This document shows, in pieces, positions 11,093-22,713 of a DNA stretch of 64,000 bases; positions within the stretch are counted from its first letter, which is position 1; each line of letters opens with the position of its first letter. Location: contig NC_089563.1 in NCBI RefSeq assembly GCF_040115645.1, positions 744,001-808,000 of the forward strand, read 5' to 3'. The notes beneath the pieces are model-generated. The model saw only the letters and a list, made by a program, of their open reading frames with translations, searched no databases and was not told the origin of the DNA. This stretch comes from Euwallacea fornicatus. Its lineage: Eukaryota > Arthropoda > Insecta > Coleoptera > Curculionidae. The position numbers and the translations under genes are program-made.

Positions 11093-12402
11093 CAGAGGGT
11101 CTGTGAAATGCTGTACAAAATTCTACCACAGATTCCTGGGGTCTAAACATGATGATTTAACCTAATTTGTCTCATCAAAAAGCGGGCGGCGTTCGAAATA
11201 TAGGGCGTCAAAGTTAAGATCAGAAAATCGAAAAAAATTAATTATTTTGTTTTTAACGTTACTATATGAATGAAATTTCGTATTGGGGGGTCTTTTGGGG
11301 CGAGAAATTGAAATCCGTTAACATTTTCTATGCACATCGAAGAGGGCGCTCTAAGCGCCAGGTGAATTATCTTTAAAAGGGTATAACTTTTTTATTACCC
11401 GATATAAAATTTATTTATAACCAGATTTGTGTTTACACACATGTGCTATGAAGAAAACAGTCTCTTGGTAGAAGTCTCTATAGACATTCCTTCTTGAGTT
11501 ACTTTTAGTTTACGGTTCGCCGCATCTCTAGTATAGTTGAATACCTTACAAATTAAATATAATTCTTTTTTAATTGTTTCTCTTTTATTAAATATTCGAA
11601 GTGATCTCCGTTAACATCTTTACAAAGATTAATTCAACGTAAAAAGTTAAAAGGGACCCTAACCATCCGTTCCTCGTCGTTTCTTAAAATATACACTGAA
11701 TTTTGAATTCATCTTGACCAATCGTCTTCATTATTTACAGGCGTTGGGTATACATTCACTACACCCTCAAACTTTCACGGCCATTCTCTCGACAAAATCC
11801 GTAAACAAATAGCGTATTAGTTATTTCAGCATTTGTGTAAACCTGGACCATTTTAAAACTCGAAATGGAACAAAATTTTAAAAATTTACTAACAACCTTG
11901 GCATGTTTTGACTATCGTAGATATCAACACACTACTAGCAGACGTACCTACTTTATACGAGCAAGTACTACTTTATCGAACAAAAAAATACTTCAAATAT
12001 TTCAAAAAGGAATCCCGTAGAGATTTCTAACAAGAGACCGTTTTTTCATAACACAAGTGTACAAACACAAATCTGATCATAAATAAATTTTATACCGGAT
12101 GATAAAAAAGTTATGCCCTTTTAAAGAGAATTCACCTACCGCTGACAGCGCCCTTTTCAATGTGTATAGACATTGTTAACGGATTCTAAATTCTCGCCTC
12201 AAAAAACCTACCAATACGACATTTTGTTCAGATAGTAGAGTTACAAATAAAATAATAACTTTTTTCGATTTTTGAATCTTAACTTTAACACCCTGTATTT
12301 TGAAATTCGTCAATTTTTGCTTAGACAAATTAGGTTAAATCATCATGTTTTCAATCCAAGAATCTGTGATAAGATTTTTTACAGACACACTACATATATA
12401 TA
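11093..12402 (-). mobile_element. Internally deleted DD41D-type element with long inverted arms
   Basis: The left end CAGAGGGTCTGTG (11093) and the right end near 12394 (an ACAGACACACTACA version) head diverged inverted arms of roughly 400-480 bp. Subterminal copies of the end motif lie near 11201 (TAGGGCGTCAAAG) and 12289-12295 (CACCCTG). Blocks such as ATCATGATGATTTAACCTAA and the region around 11380-11480 match the inverse of 12000-12130. The core (11555-11860) keeps scraps of both ends of a transposase on the minus strand. The right edge abuts the TA where the 12405 hairpin sits. Confidence 0.7.
11555..11860 (-). pseudogene. Fused N- and C-terminal scraps of a DD41D-type transposase
   Basis: Reading the minus strand from about 11860, the peptide VYTNAEITNTLFVYGFCREN resembles the family N-terminus (compare NMVFVYGLADGK in the open copy at 25932-27014). 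Further on, INLCKDVNGDHFEYLI resembles the family C-terminus (C-x2-V-x-G-HF-x2-LL). The catalytic core between them is missing, so this is an internal-deletion derivative with additional frameshifts. Confidence 0.55.
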
Positions 12403-12404
12403 TA

Positions 12405-13036
12405 CAGTCGCTCAAAAAAGTATTCGTACAGCGGGAAAAAAATTCTGTGACCCATAATTTTCGACTGATTTTGTTAAAAATTTGTATAATGAAAAATCAA
12501 TCCTAAACTCAGTTTAGGTGTTCGAGCGAGTTTTGAAAATTAAATTTTTAGAGTGCTTTTCATGGTCTTAAAAAAAACTCCATTTCGAAAACTTCTTATG
12601 CGGTGGAAATTTTTCAGTAAGATTTTTCTACGTATATACTGAAAATTTGATCAAAGTCAGACTACAAATAAGGGAGTTGCAGCTTTTTAAATTCGCCAAA
12701 AATGTTTAAATTTTATTATTTTGCGTGAGAATCGTCACTTTTTGGCGAATTTAAAAAGCTGCAACTCCCTTATTTGTGGTCTGACTTTGATCAAATTTTC
12801 AGTATATACGTAGAAAAATCTTACTGAAAAATTTCCACCGCACAAGAAGTTTTCGAAATGGAGTTTTTTTTAAGACCATGAAAAGCACTCTAAAAATTTA
12901 ATTTTCAAAACTCGCTCGAACACCTAAACTGAGTTTAGGATTGATTTTTCATTATACAAATTTTTAACAAAATCAGTCGAAAATTATGGGTCACAGAATT
13001 TTTTTCCCGCTGTACGAATACTTTTTTGAGCGACTG
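12405..13036. mobile_element. 632-bp near-perfect foldback (hairpin) element
   Basis: Arm 1 (12405-12702) and arm 2 (12739-13036) are each 298 bp and reverse-complementary, with only about two mismatches seen (near the GCGGTGG and GTCAGAC blocks). The loop is 36 bp. The ends read CAGTCGCTCAAAAAAGTATT and lie between TA dinucleotides in a TATATA context, as expected for a Tc1/mariner-type non-autonomous element. The hairpin has no ORF. The very high arm identity implies recent origin or arm-to-arm conversion. A transcript crossing it would form about 300 bp of dsRNA. Confidence 0.92.
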
Positions 13037-13532
13037 TATATATAAAAGTCTTAATAAACGTATGTCCTATCTTGCTTTGTTTTCATTATAAAAAGTGTCA
13101 ATTTTTTTTTCAGGTTTCATAAATATTTTCGGGCATAAGGAGCAATATCTCAATGAAATTCAGTATTCAGGAGTTTTCCGAGACAAGAAATTTATATATG
13201 ATATCAGTTTTACCGCAATATGTAGGGGGCTATTTTAAATTTTTATCAAAAAATTAATGTTTTGATGCAATGAGGCGTAAAGCAATTTTTAATCGTCGAT
13301 ATCTCGAAAATCATTGCTTTGAGAGTTCTAGATCAAGACACCTTTTTTGTTTAAAATTGACAGGGGGCAGAGTTGTTCAATAAGCGCGCGTTGGACGATT
13401 ACGGCCTTATTTATAGTTTTTTTCGAAAATTATTTTTACGATTATTTGTGTGACCTTATAAAGTAGATTTTAAAAATATTTTCATTTATTTAGGGTCTGT
13501 CAAAAAAAGATACAAAAGATTTTTTTTATGCA

Positions 13533-14238
13533 ACACCCTATATATTATAACAAATTTCGATTCTGTGGAACATTATGAACATTTTTCGTGTATAGTGTTC
13601 TTTACCTAATTTTTACGGTTTTTGAGATATTTAGTATTTTCCAAAAAAAAATTTGAGTTTCAACTATAAACGTATTTTCTAATAATTCGAAAATAGCTAA
13701 GTATTTTGCAATGAACTTCTGCGCGATTGTTCAAAATACTTTACAGTTCTTGAATCAGTGAGTTAAATAAAGTTTTTCATACAGGGTATTCCAAAAGAGA
13801 GTCCAAAATTATCATTCAAGAATTGTAGAAAACTCATTTTTTTTAAATAGAAACCCCCTATTTTTTCAACGTATACATAATTAACACCAACAATAAACAA
13901 TACTTTCAAGTCAATTGTCTATATCTAAATCTAACCGTTTTAATTTCATTAAAAAAAAAACACTTTGAATGTTCAGTACTTAACAATCTATTTAACATAT
14001 CGAGATAATCTTCCTTTGAATAATTTACGAGTGTCGCCATACTGAAATTTTGGCGAACAGCTCCACTTTGTAACTCTAGACGTAATTTAAAATAAATTGT
14101 TATTACTTTTATTCTAATTCTTTTTTTGTAAAATTTTAAATATCTCGAAAACCGTAAAAATTAGGCATAGAACACTATACACGGAAAATATGCATAATGT
14201 TCCACAGAATCGAAATTTGTTATAATATATAGGGTGTT
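13533..14238. repeat. Inverted repeat with arms of about 115 bp and a 475-bp core
   Basis: AACACCCTATATATTATAAC at 13533 is mirrored by GTTATAATATATAGGGTGTT ending at 14238. The arms continue through AAATTTCGATTCTGTGGAA, a TGTATAGTGTTCT block and TTTTTACGGTTTT. The polarity is inverted compared with the other elements: the motif points outward as AACACCC. The core holds another CAGGGTATTCC (about 13783) and an AAACCCCCTA block. The right arm overlaps the start of the 189-bp MITE at 14230. Confidence 0.7.
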
Positions 14239-14418
14239 TCATTTAAAATGAGCGAATTGACATTAATTTCCGGTATAACCGGAAGTGGTATTATATTTCC
14301 ATGAAAATATTTTTAATCAATAGATCACCTCCACTTTAGTATGATGCCCAAGTTTCAATTTTTCCGTAGTCATCGTTTCCAAGATACCGATAATGGCCCA
14401 CATTCGTTGGACACCCTG
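14230..14418 (+). mobile_element. Short MITE, about 187-bp family, copy 1
   Basis: A 189-bp unit lies between TA dinucleotides, running from (T)AGGGTGTTTCATTTAAAATG to GGACACCCTG. It contains a GGTATAACCGGAAGT block shared with the copies at 15901-16087 and 16309-16494. It has no coding capacity. A DNA-transposon MITE is likely from the TA flanks and inverted ends; the parent is unknown. Confidence 0.75.
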
Positions 14419-14419
14419 T

Positions 14420-15898
14420 ATAAATTTCAATGAAAAAAAAAACAGGTACATTTGGAAATGTAGTTGAAAGACTTTTCCTTTCCCATTCAAGATTTTAGGG
14501 GTTGTTTCCACGCCCTCTAAAGGGTATGTGCAATTTAATAGAAAACGAACTTAAAGAATGTCCCCCTTGGCAATAAAATCGACGTATTTTTGCATATGTA
14601 TAGATTTTTTATAAGGCCAGAAGTATCAAGGGTAGTTCGTTTTTAAATTAACATGCTGTAGATTCGAGTATAGAGTATTCAAATATTGGGTTTGATTTAG
14701 TATTTTGTGAAAAGTATCTACAGTTTTTTAAATGTAAATTGAGATCGAGAGCGTACACTCAAACAATCATACATAATACCTATCGACAGATTTACAGTAA
14801 ATATCTCAGAAGCTATTGGATAATGGTCGTCTTGATGCGAAGATATTGATCAATTCTTTTCTCAGTAGACAGACCGTTTCATCATGATTCGTCCTCTTTT
14901 AAATGTTTTTTTTTCTTTCTTTAAATATATATTTTTTTAGTTTTGATTATGATCCAATTAAACTCTACATCCTGTGAACAGTATAGTCACTGTTAAAATG
15001 TTTTTATCATTCGCTAAAGCATAAGAAAATGGTCTTCCACGAGCTGAGACACTGAACAAAATAGGGTAAGTATTTTTTGAGTAATTAGAGCTCCCACCAG
15101 TTGTACTATGCAACATGTACTTAGTGCATCTCATGAAACACAAAATACTTGTACGCCATAAATCACTTTCGACCTGACATGTAACAATGTCTCTTCTCAC
15201 CTTTAATCTTGAGTTAAAAACGCACAAATTAGCTAGACGTGCATGACAAAATCATGTATCATTGCCGGTAGTACAAAGAACTAGACTTCAAAGTGATTTA
15301 TAAGATGAAGCCGTTGGACTAGCTCACTTAACCTGGCTCATGTCATATCGTTAAATCTATTTATGTTTGCGGAAATACTGAGCATAATTCCGATGTAATA
15401 CGCTTGAGGGTGGATGATATATGTCCGGTTTATTTATAGATCTCCCATAGAGGCAACTACCAAGGCTGGGCCAATATTAGCTTAGGCAAAGACCGACATC
15501 TACAGAAAGACTACAAAGTGATGGTTTACGATCTAATAAATGGATAAAATGCAAATGGAACGAGGACCAATTATTCCATGCCAGTGAGTAATATTGATGT
15601 AGCTGCCTACGCATTAAGGTTTGCGCTATGTGTACTCGACATGCCATCCAAGTTCCAAAGGCACTTCAGTAATAAGTTTGCTTAACTGACATGTCTTAAT
15701 GCATTCTTGAGACTTCCTAGTATTCTTCATCAGCTTGTCATAACAAGAATTTTTTCGGAAATTTATTGAGGATTTGTTAGTTCTAGCAAAGTCAACAAGG
15801 GATCATGTTGGCTTTCTCTATTTGGAGAGTCTTAAGATGGAACTTGGGTTTTAATAAACAAATAATGATTTTCTTGTTAAAACATTTCAATTTATTTA
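14420..15898. other. Gene-free stretch
   Basis: No recognisable gene or element. The small minus-strand open frame at 14958-15227 has no domain signal. Confidence 0.45.
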
Positions 15899-15900
15899 TA

Positions 15901-16494
15901 CAGGGTGTTTTAGTAACTCTGTTGCAAGGCGATATCTTCGTCACGGTTGGAGATACTCGAAAATATTTTTGGGACCAATTGTTTGGCTTAATGAAACGCA
16001 TTATGTGGTGACATTCCTACTGTTTTTCTTATTTCCGGTTATACTGGAAGTCGATATCAATTTCCTTATTTCAAACGGAACACCGTGTATACTTCTGCAT
16101 TTTTCGATTCCACTCATTAAAGTGATTAAATAATCCTTAAGTCTCCCTATTCCTAGATCTTACGTTTAAATGCCACATGCGACTTTTGACGTCGTAGAGC
16201 TCAGGAGCACGCTCGTAATTTTTCATTTAAATGTCAAGTCTAGCAATAGGGAAACCTAAGAATGAGTTAATCACTTTAATTTGCGGAGTCTAAAAATGCG
16301 AAAATATACAGGGTGTTCCATTTGAAATAAGGAAGTGGACATTAACGTTCGGTATAATAGGAAATAGGAAAAACAGTAAGGTCCCACCAGATAATGCGTT
16401 TCATCAAATCGGACAATTCGTCCCCAAGACATGTTCGAGTGTCTCTAACCATAATGGAGATGTCACCGTGTACCAGAGCTACTGAGACACCCAG
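15901..16494. mobile_element. Foldback element built from two inverted 187-bp MITE units
   Basis: A unit at 15901-16087 (minus orientation) and one at 16309-16494 (plus) match copy 1 at 14230. Shared blocks include CATTTGAAATAAGGAAGT, GGTATAA...GGAAATA and ATAATGCGTTTCAT. The 221-bp spacer is itself imperfectly palindromic (ATTAAAGTGATTAA and TCCCTATTCCTAGA blocks and their inverses), so the whole 594 bp can fold. TA flanks are present on both sides. Confidence 0.75.
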
Positions 16495-16496
16495 TA

Positions 16497-18341
16497 TTTA
16501 GATGAAAGTATCAGAATAGTTATGTCGAATACCATTTATAATCACATAATTGGTCAATAAAACAAGAGAATATAACTTGCTACCCATGAAACAGTTTCGT
16601 AAAGAGAATTTCAAAAACTTTGCCCATCGGCGTTTGAACGTTCTAGTTTAATCCCGGTTTGTTCTGGATTAACTTAATATAATTTTAAAACGAAAATTCG
16701 AGCTGTTTAGTTTCGACGTTTTTAGTTAGTTTAAATTAGTTTGGACATTTTAAACATTTTTCCGAGCGTGGAAGTTTCCTCAAACAGAATCTTCTACACT
16801 TCAAAGTTTTCCTATTTGAAGCCTCCTTTGCGCGATTTGAAGAAAATGGGTGAAACTTAAAAATCAGCTTGTTCTCCGATTCGAACAACTAATACATCAT
16901 CTTTCTCATCTTCTCCATCCCCTCTAATGACATCATTATTCCATTGATACAATTACCCAATTAATATCCGTTCCGATTCTCCCATTAACAAGAACGCGAC
17001 ATCAAAACATATCAATTAATATGGCCGTGATTAAGATAACGCAATCACTAAGAAAAGTAATTTTTATTAAGACTTTATGGCGACATTGTAAGATGCTATT
17101 TCCAGCACTGATATCATAAATCGGCCTTATTGAACAGAAGAATCGATAAAGAGCAGAAGATAGTGGACGCCGCTGTTCGAGTGTGAAATTGGGATAATTG
17201 CATTGCGATTTAGAATTAACTAGAAGATTATTAAAGAACTGTTCCAACTGTTTTCTTTCGTACATGCAACTGATTTTTGTTGCTTCCGTACATTTATCAT
17301 GTTAATCGCTTCCAGTTCGGTGTTGCTTAACTGAATCTTGTTAATTGAAATTAAAGGCACGAACATTCACGACTAATAAACATTTATTTAGTTTTCTTAA
17401 ATCTTCATTTTTCTCCAGTTAGTTAGCTACAAGTACCAACGGTATTAATTCACTCTTCAATAGAGATTAGTTTGTACGATTCGGTCCGTTGCATTTATAG
17501 GATTCCTTATCCAAGAAAGCGGAAATTCTAGTTATTCAGCAATAATTAAAATTATTTAAAGCAATATAAATTCAAGCTTATTAGCTATGAGTGGCATTCC
17601 AGACGACGTTTCCAGGCATAGGAAGTTGTGCATTATAGTATTACGTATTTAACGTGACACTCGAAGAGTACGTAGGATTACGACAATTTAGCTACATAAA
17701 TCTTCTTTTCTTTAGTCCTCCTACGACGATATTTGTTAGGAGAGATAATCTAATAAACGAGAAATCACCGATGGCCCGAAACATCTAACGGTTCCTCAGA
17801 TGTCTCACTTTGCCTAAACTAGCCCTGTTGTGTCTGTAGTTTTTGATCAAATTCAAGACCGAGCCACGAATTAGTCTCCAACTTAATTTTTTAAGAAGTC
17901 AACTAAGTATTCTGAGATATAAAAGACTAAAAAATCAAGGGTATAAATTGTTTGTTAATCGAAGCTTTCAAAACATATATTTGAAGAAATTTGCAGTTTG
18001 CCATTGATTGTTGTCGAAAGGGGCTGAAAGCGCCCTTTGGAGACTTTCCTGATGCTTCAAGTTTATTTTCGTGGAAACGAGGAGAAACTCTAAAGATCAG
18101 ATAAACGAAAGACAATTGACTAAGTCTGTTTATTTTGGATGTAAAAACCCACGGAAAATAGCCTTCTACGGGGAAATTCTTTCCTCTCAGCAAATGTGAC
18201 TGGGGAGACTCCAACGTGTCTATTGTTTAGTGTACACTCATCCTCCAATTTAAACGGCACTTGAATTACACGATTTTGCTTTTACTCGGTTTATAATTTA
18301 ATGGTTTTCAAAAAACCGGTAAAAATGCATATTCAGCTGTA
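16497..18341. other. Gene-free stretch with one dispersed repeat
   Basis: No gene recognised. Sequence near 18000-18240 (AAAACCCACGGAAAATAGCC, GAAATTCTTTCCTCTCAG) resembles 21500-21610 in direct orientation at roughly 70% by eye, so a diverged dispersed repeat covers both places. Confidence 0.4.
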
Positions 18342-18343
18342 TA

Positions 18344-18919
18344 CAGAGTGTTAATTAAGTACGTACAGATATTTCAAGGGATGAATCTCTGACCGGTTCT
18401 AAAACAAAAGGTTTCTATTAACATATCGCCGCAACGGCTCCGTTTAAGAGATACAGAGTGTTTAAATTTTAATTTTAATTTGGTTTCCTGTGAACGTTTT
18501 TGGACACAGACGAGGCAATCGGATGAAATTTAATAGATGTTCCCCAAGAGTACTTTTTTGAATAAAACTAAATTTACAATAATGCCCTCAATACAAAAGT
18601 GACCTACAGTGGGGGGCAAAAAATTAAGGGACAATTTAAACGTGATGGAATTCTGCACGTGGCGCCCTCTATCAGTAATCAAAAAACTAAAATAACATTT
18701 GGGTTTTCATCATAAAAAACCCGCGAATATTAAATTTCATCCGATTGCCTCATCTGTGTCCAAAAGTATTCCCAGGAAACCAAATTAAAATTAAAATTTA
18801 ATCACTCTGTATCTCTTAAACGGAGCTGTTGCCACCATATGTTAATAGGAACTTTTTGCATTGGAATCGGTCAGAGATTCATCCCTTGAAATGTCGGCAC
18901 GTACTTAATTAACACCTTG
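18344..18919. mobile_element. 576-bp foldback MITE with doubled end motif
   Basis: Inverted arms of about 215 bp run from CAGAGTGTTAATTAAGTACG (18344) to its inverse ending CACCTTG (18919), flanked by TA. The end motif recurs inside each arm exactly 110 bp further in: CAGAGTGTTTAAA at 18454, and CACTCTG at 18803-18809 against CACCTTG at 18913-18919. The core is a non-coding spacer of about 140 bp. Confidence 0.85.
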
Positions 18920-19216
18920 TATACGCATATACGTATATTCGAAGACATTTTTGAACCTCATTCTTTTGGTAATACTGATGCCAACAACAGATTTTCCGTG
19001 CAGTAAAATATATACATTTAGGAGAACCCCCGTAGTAGGTACATCTTCATTTTACAATAATAAAACTATCTGCTTCATGTGAATTCACTGCAGAATCATT
19101 TTAACAGCAAAACCTACACATGTTATTGTCCGTTTATGTATTTTAACGGTGCGTTTTCAACATTTATAGTTTTTTTGCCATTTATATAATTGGCGAAAAT
19201 CCATCAAGCCTTTAGA

Positions 19217-20670
19217 ATGCCAAACGACTTGGAGATAAAATCTAAAGGACGAAAAGCTATTTCTTCAGAAATAAACGTTATAACGTTAGATTGTCAGCAT
19301 AATAAAGGAAGAATAACGGGTGTTGCTAAATTTACCTCCGTAAGTAAAGCCACATAAGGACCACAAGAAAAAATGAAGACTCCATTAGAAAAGGTGTAGC
19401 AGGTGGGACTTGCAACAGCATGAGCACAATTTCATACGTAAGAGATGTTACAAAAGAAAATATTGGGAAAACATTAACGATATGGATAGAAGACCACGGA
19501 AACAAATTTCAATTGAGACCAATGGCGTTACGAATGGGGCTTTAAAGATATATTAAACACTTTAGTATCGGTCGCCGTCCACTTCGTCAGATGGAAAAAA
19601 AAGTATCTTTTCTGCAAGTCATAGTTGGTTCGAAAGATTTAAACAAAGACATTATGTACATAATGTAAAAATGAAAGGTGGAAGTGCATCTGCGGATTCG
19701 GATGCAGCACAACAGTATCCCGCAAAATTTGCTGACGTCATTGCTGCCAACTCCTACACCACTGATCAGGTCTTTAACGTCGACAAGTCGGAGTTACTCT
19801 AGAAAAAAAAATGCCTGAAAGGATCTATTTAGCTAAAGCTCACAAATTAGCTGGTGGTCATAAAGTAGCGAAAAGTCGTATAACAGTTCTTTTCTGGTGC
19901 AATGCTGCAGGCGATTGTATTATGAAACCATGGGTTATTAACAAATCAAAAACTTCAAGCTCCTTTAAAGGAAAGAACATTAAAAACCTTCACGTTTACT
20001 GGACGGCGAATAAGAGTACTGGGGTCACTGCCATAGTTTCCACTGAATCGCTTCATGGCTTTGTTCCAGTTGTCGAAAATTATTTAATTAAAAAGGGATT
20101 GCCCTTTAAACCTCTCCTATTAACTGATAATCCTCCAAGTCATTCCTCAGATTTAGAGCGCGAAAATGTAAAAGTAATTTTTTTACCAAAAAAAAAACAA
20201 CTTACTCAGTATAGCCGTTAGATCAATGGATATTTTCCACTTTTAACGCACGGTATATGAAGCAATCTTTCATATTTATTCTAAAACCAATGGAGAGTGA
20301 TCAATATCTCACTCTTACGAATGCTTGGAAGAATTTTACAATCTTAGATTGTGTTAAGCATGTTGGACTGTCATACACTTAGATCAAAGAATTAACGATC
20401 AACGCCTGCTGGAAAGCAATATGACCGGCAGCTGTTAAAAGTGAGAATCATCAATTACCCTTACAGCATGAATATTCTCAGTTCACTCGGTTAGCCCATA
20501 CTATAGGAGGAGAAGGTTTGAAGGATTTAGACGAGACAGATATTGAAGAAGTAATGGCCAATGAAGAACTAAATGAATATAAATTAGTTAACATGATTCA
20601 TGAAACAAATAAAATCATGATGAAGAGGAATCTAAACCAGTTACGTTCTCAGCGAGGGTTGTCAGTGTAA
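19217..20670 (+). pseudogene. pogo/Tigger-like transposase relic
   Basis: A decayed DDE transposase of the CENP-B/Tigger type. The N-terminal part shows scraps (LEIKSKGRKAISSEINVITL, then KTLTIWIEDHGNK). The first catalytic Asp sits in VFNVDKSELLW near 19775. An open stretch at 19811-20221 has MPERIYLAKAHK, FWCNAAGDCIMKPW, YWTANKSTGVT and the second Asp in LLLTDNPPSH. Downstream frames give IFSTFNARYMKQSF and an acidic tail (DLDETDIEEVMANEEL). Multiple frameshifts and stops show it is dead. Recognised Tigger proteins share this motif order; the subfamily was not resolved. Confidence 0.82.
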
Positions 20671-21375
20671 GATTTGAATTGCACAGAAAATTGGGCAATA
20701 TTTTTGTACAATACGACACGAATGTTGATCAAGCTTTCGAGATCTTAGCAAGTGCTAAAGTTTACGCGAGTGGATCTATAGAAAATTAACGAAACAAATC
20801 GTCGACTATTGAACCAGAATTGCATCAATAAATCCCAAACGACGCAAGTGAGATTACACGAATTGGGAAGAAAAAAGTGATAATTCCTGAAAGAGATGAC
20901 AATAATTAAACTTAAAATTAATTTTTTAAATATTTTTTGGTGTTTTAATTTTTCTTCCTAATGTAACATGAATGAAATGTGTACTTACGTTGCTTACATT
21001 TACTTATTTGTTATTTTACGAACGAAGCCTAATTTTAGGTTTTTCAAAATATCTTAGTATTGTTTTGTTTTATTTATTTTTTGTTTTTTTTTCTACTATT
21101 TCTACTCTTTCCACTGTTTTCTACTGTAAAATGAATTAAATATGTATTTATATTACCTAAATATATTTGTTGTTTTATGAACTAAATATAATTTTAAGTT
21201 TTCTAAGATATCTTACCCTTGTTTTATGTAAACGAATAACTAAGTAAAACACTTTTTTTTTTGTTTTACACGGTTTTACTTAGCAAAATCCAAGATTTCA
21301 ATTTACACGGTGTGGTGCGGAACCTATCTTCCGTGTAAATCGAAGGATAGGCGTATTGTTTTAGTTTCCGGTCTG
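20671..21375. repeat. 3' part of the pogo element with an inverted-repeat-like end
   Basis: AT-rich trailer of the pogo relic. The segment CAATTTACACGGTGTGGTGC through TCTTCCGTGTAAATCGAAGG (about 21300-21350) resembles Tigger-type termini with internal mirror symmetry (ATTTACACGG against CCGTGTAAAT). An 11-bp inverted repeat (CTAAGTAAAAC/GTTTTACTTAG) precedes it near 21238-21283. I found no matching left terminus. Confidence 0.45.
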
Positions 21376-22167
21376 TAATTAGCTGTGGTGGCGGGGCTTT
21401 AAGCACGTCTTTATAGAGATTTTTCTATCGTTTTTCATAAATTATTGCGTCACGAAGGAAATCATAACGAATAGTCAAATGGAAAATCGTTAGCCTAAAT
21501 TGCTTATTTGAGACGTGAAAAACCCACAAAAATCGCCTTCAAACGTAGAAATTCTTCCTTCTCAGTGACTGTTCCTGCGGGGGCTCTAGCACGCCTTTGA
21601 TTTAATGTATTACTTCCGGTCCAATTTCCTATCATTGAGAATTCTATTAAGGGCAATCAAATAAAAATAAGTGGCCCAAAATCTTTATTCCAGCTCTGAA
21701 AAGTCCTGAAATGGCGTGTCGAGATCTTTCCATCGTTTTATATATTTGCAACAATAAATGATTCCTCTAGACTGCTCTTTGCAGATATACTTCTTGGCTA
21801 AAATCGCTCACAAACCATAAAATATTATTGGATTAAAGTAACATAAATAGAAACCATTAAGAGCTTGTTAACTGTCACTAATTATCATAACTCGGAGGCG
21901 AGTGGTCTTTCTAGAGAACACACGCAGACGTTCTAAACGATTTTATAGATATTAACGAGTAAAAGGAATCTTCGCTCCGATCTCTGAGGACCAAAATAAT
22001 TAGTCTCATAGAAAACGAGATTCCATTTGTCCTATTTGCTCTTGCTGAATTGATTTTAATTAATATATTTCAGGCCTGTCGAGATTTCTTCTCTAATAAG
22101 TCCATCCTCGTTAATATAACATGCCAAGATTGTCTACTCGCAGTAATAACAATCCTGTTTTTATGTT
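21376..22167. repeat. Diverged dispersed repeats, no gene
   Basis: Phrases such as GGGGCTTTAAGCACG, GGGGCTCTAGCACGCC and GTGAAAAACCCACAAAAATC recur here and resemble 18000-18240. No transposase motif is visible. Confidence 0.35.
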
Positions 22168-22713
22168 GTGAGATTTAGGCGCTACTATTACACATCATTA
22201 TGTCTTTGGCCTTGGCTTCGTCTTCACGTGAAAACCCTCGAAAATCAAAGTAGTCACGAAATACCGTCTCGATCCCCTATGATTAGCTTTAATGTTTATG
22301 CAGTTAAAAGGGCATTAGTGTGCTTTAACACAGATTTTTTTCTTAACCTTGACGAAGTGCAAAAGTCGTTGCAGAAATCTGATCCACATGTCTCGTCTTT
22401 TTTCTGCCGTATGAGAAACACGAAACGGGATATAAAATTTCGCTTTTCGTCATCAAGTGCGGTGTCACATTCTCAGGCCACATTTGTGAAATACGGGGCC
22501 TTGACCATACCTAAAGGTCCAAAACTGGATTACTGTGCCCGGAGTCGGGGTCGCATCCCGGAATCAACTCGATCACAAAACGTTTCCTTTTTTGGTTTTT
22601 CCGTGTTAGAGAATATTAAAAAGTCCTGGGGAAGTTTGGTTTCGACAGGAAAACGAGAAGGTACGTTCTCGTTTTTGTTTTCCTACGAAGTAAATCAGTA
22701 TTTTATTGCCTAA
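22168..22713 (+). CDS. Orphan 181-residue open frame, unrecognised
   Basis: An uninterrupted frame of 181 residues, the longest here that is not transposon- or GPCR-like. It is rich in Ser, Lys, Arg and Phe, with basic stretches (RNTKRDIKFRF), and has no signal peptide, membrane segment or familiar motif. Its upstream part shares words with the dispersed repeat at 18.1 and 21.5 kb, and near 22652-22674 it crosses a small AAAACGAGAA/TTCTCGTTTT hairpin. Both suggest non-coding repeat DNA that happens to be open. I keep it only because of its length. Confidence 0.15.
   Translation: MRFRRYYYTSLCLWPWLRLHVKTLENQSSHEIPSRSPMISFNVYAVKRALVCFNTDFFLNLDEVQKSLQKSDPHVSSFFCRMRNTKRDIKFRFSSSSAVSHSQATFVKYGALTIPKGPKLDYCARSRGRIPESTRSQNVSFFGFSVLENIKKSWGSLVSTGKREGTFSFLFSYEVNQYFIA

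Noticed and set aside
15805..16011. 68-residue plus-strand and 69-residue minus-strand open frames
   Set aside because: Both lie across the MITE unit at 15901-16087, which is non-coding in its other copies.
22530..22570. tRNA-like T-arm (CGGG GTCGCAT CCCG)
   Set aside because: The loop lacks the TTC start and I find no anticodon or D arm, so it is a chance hairpin.
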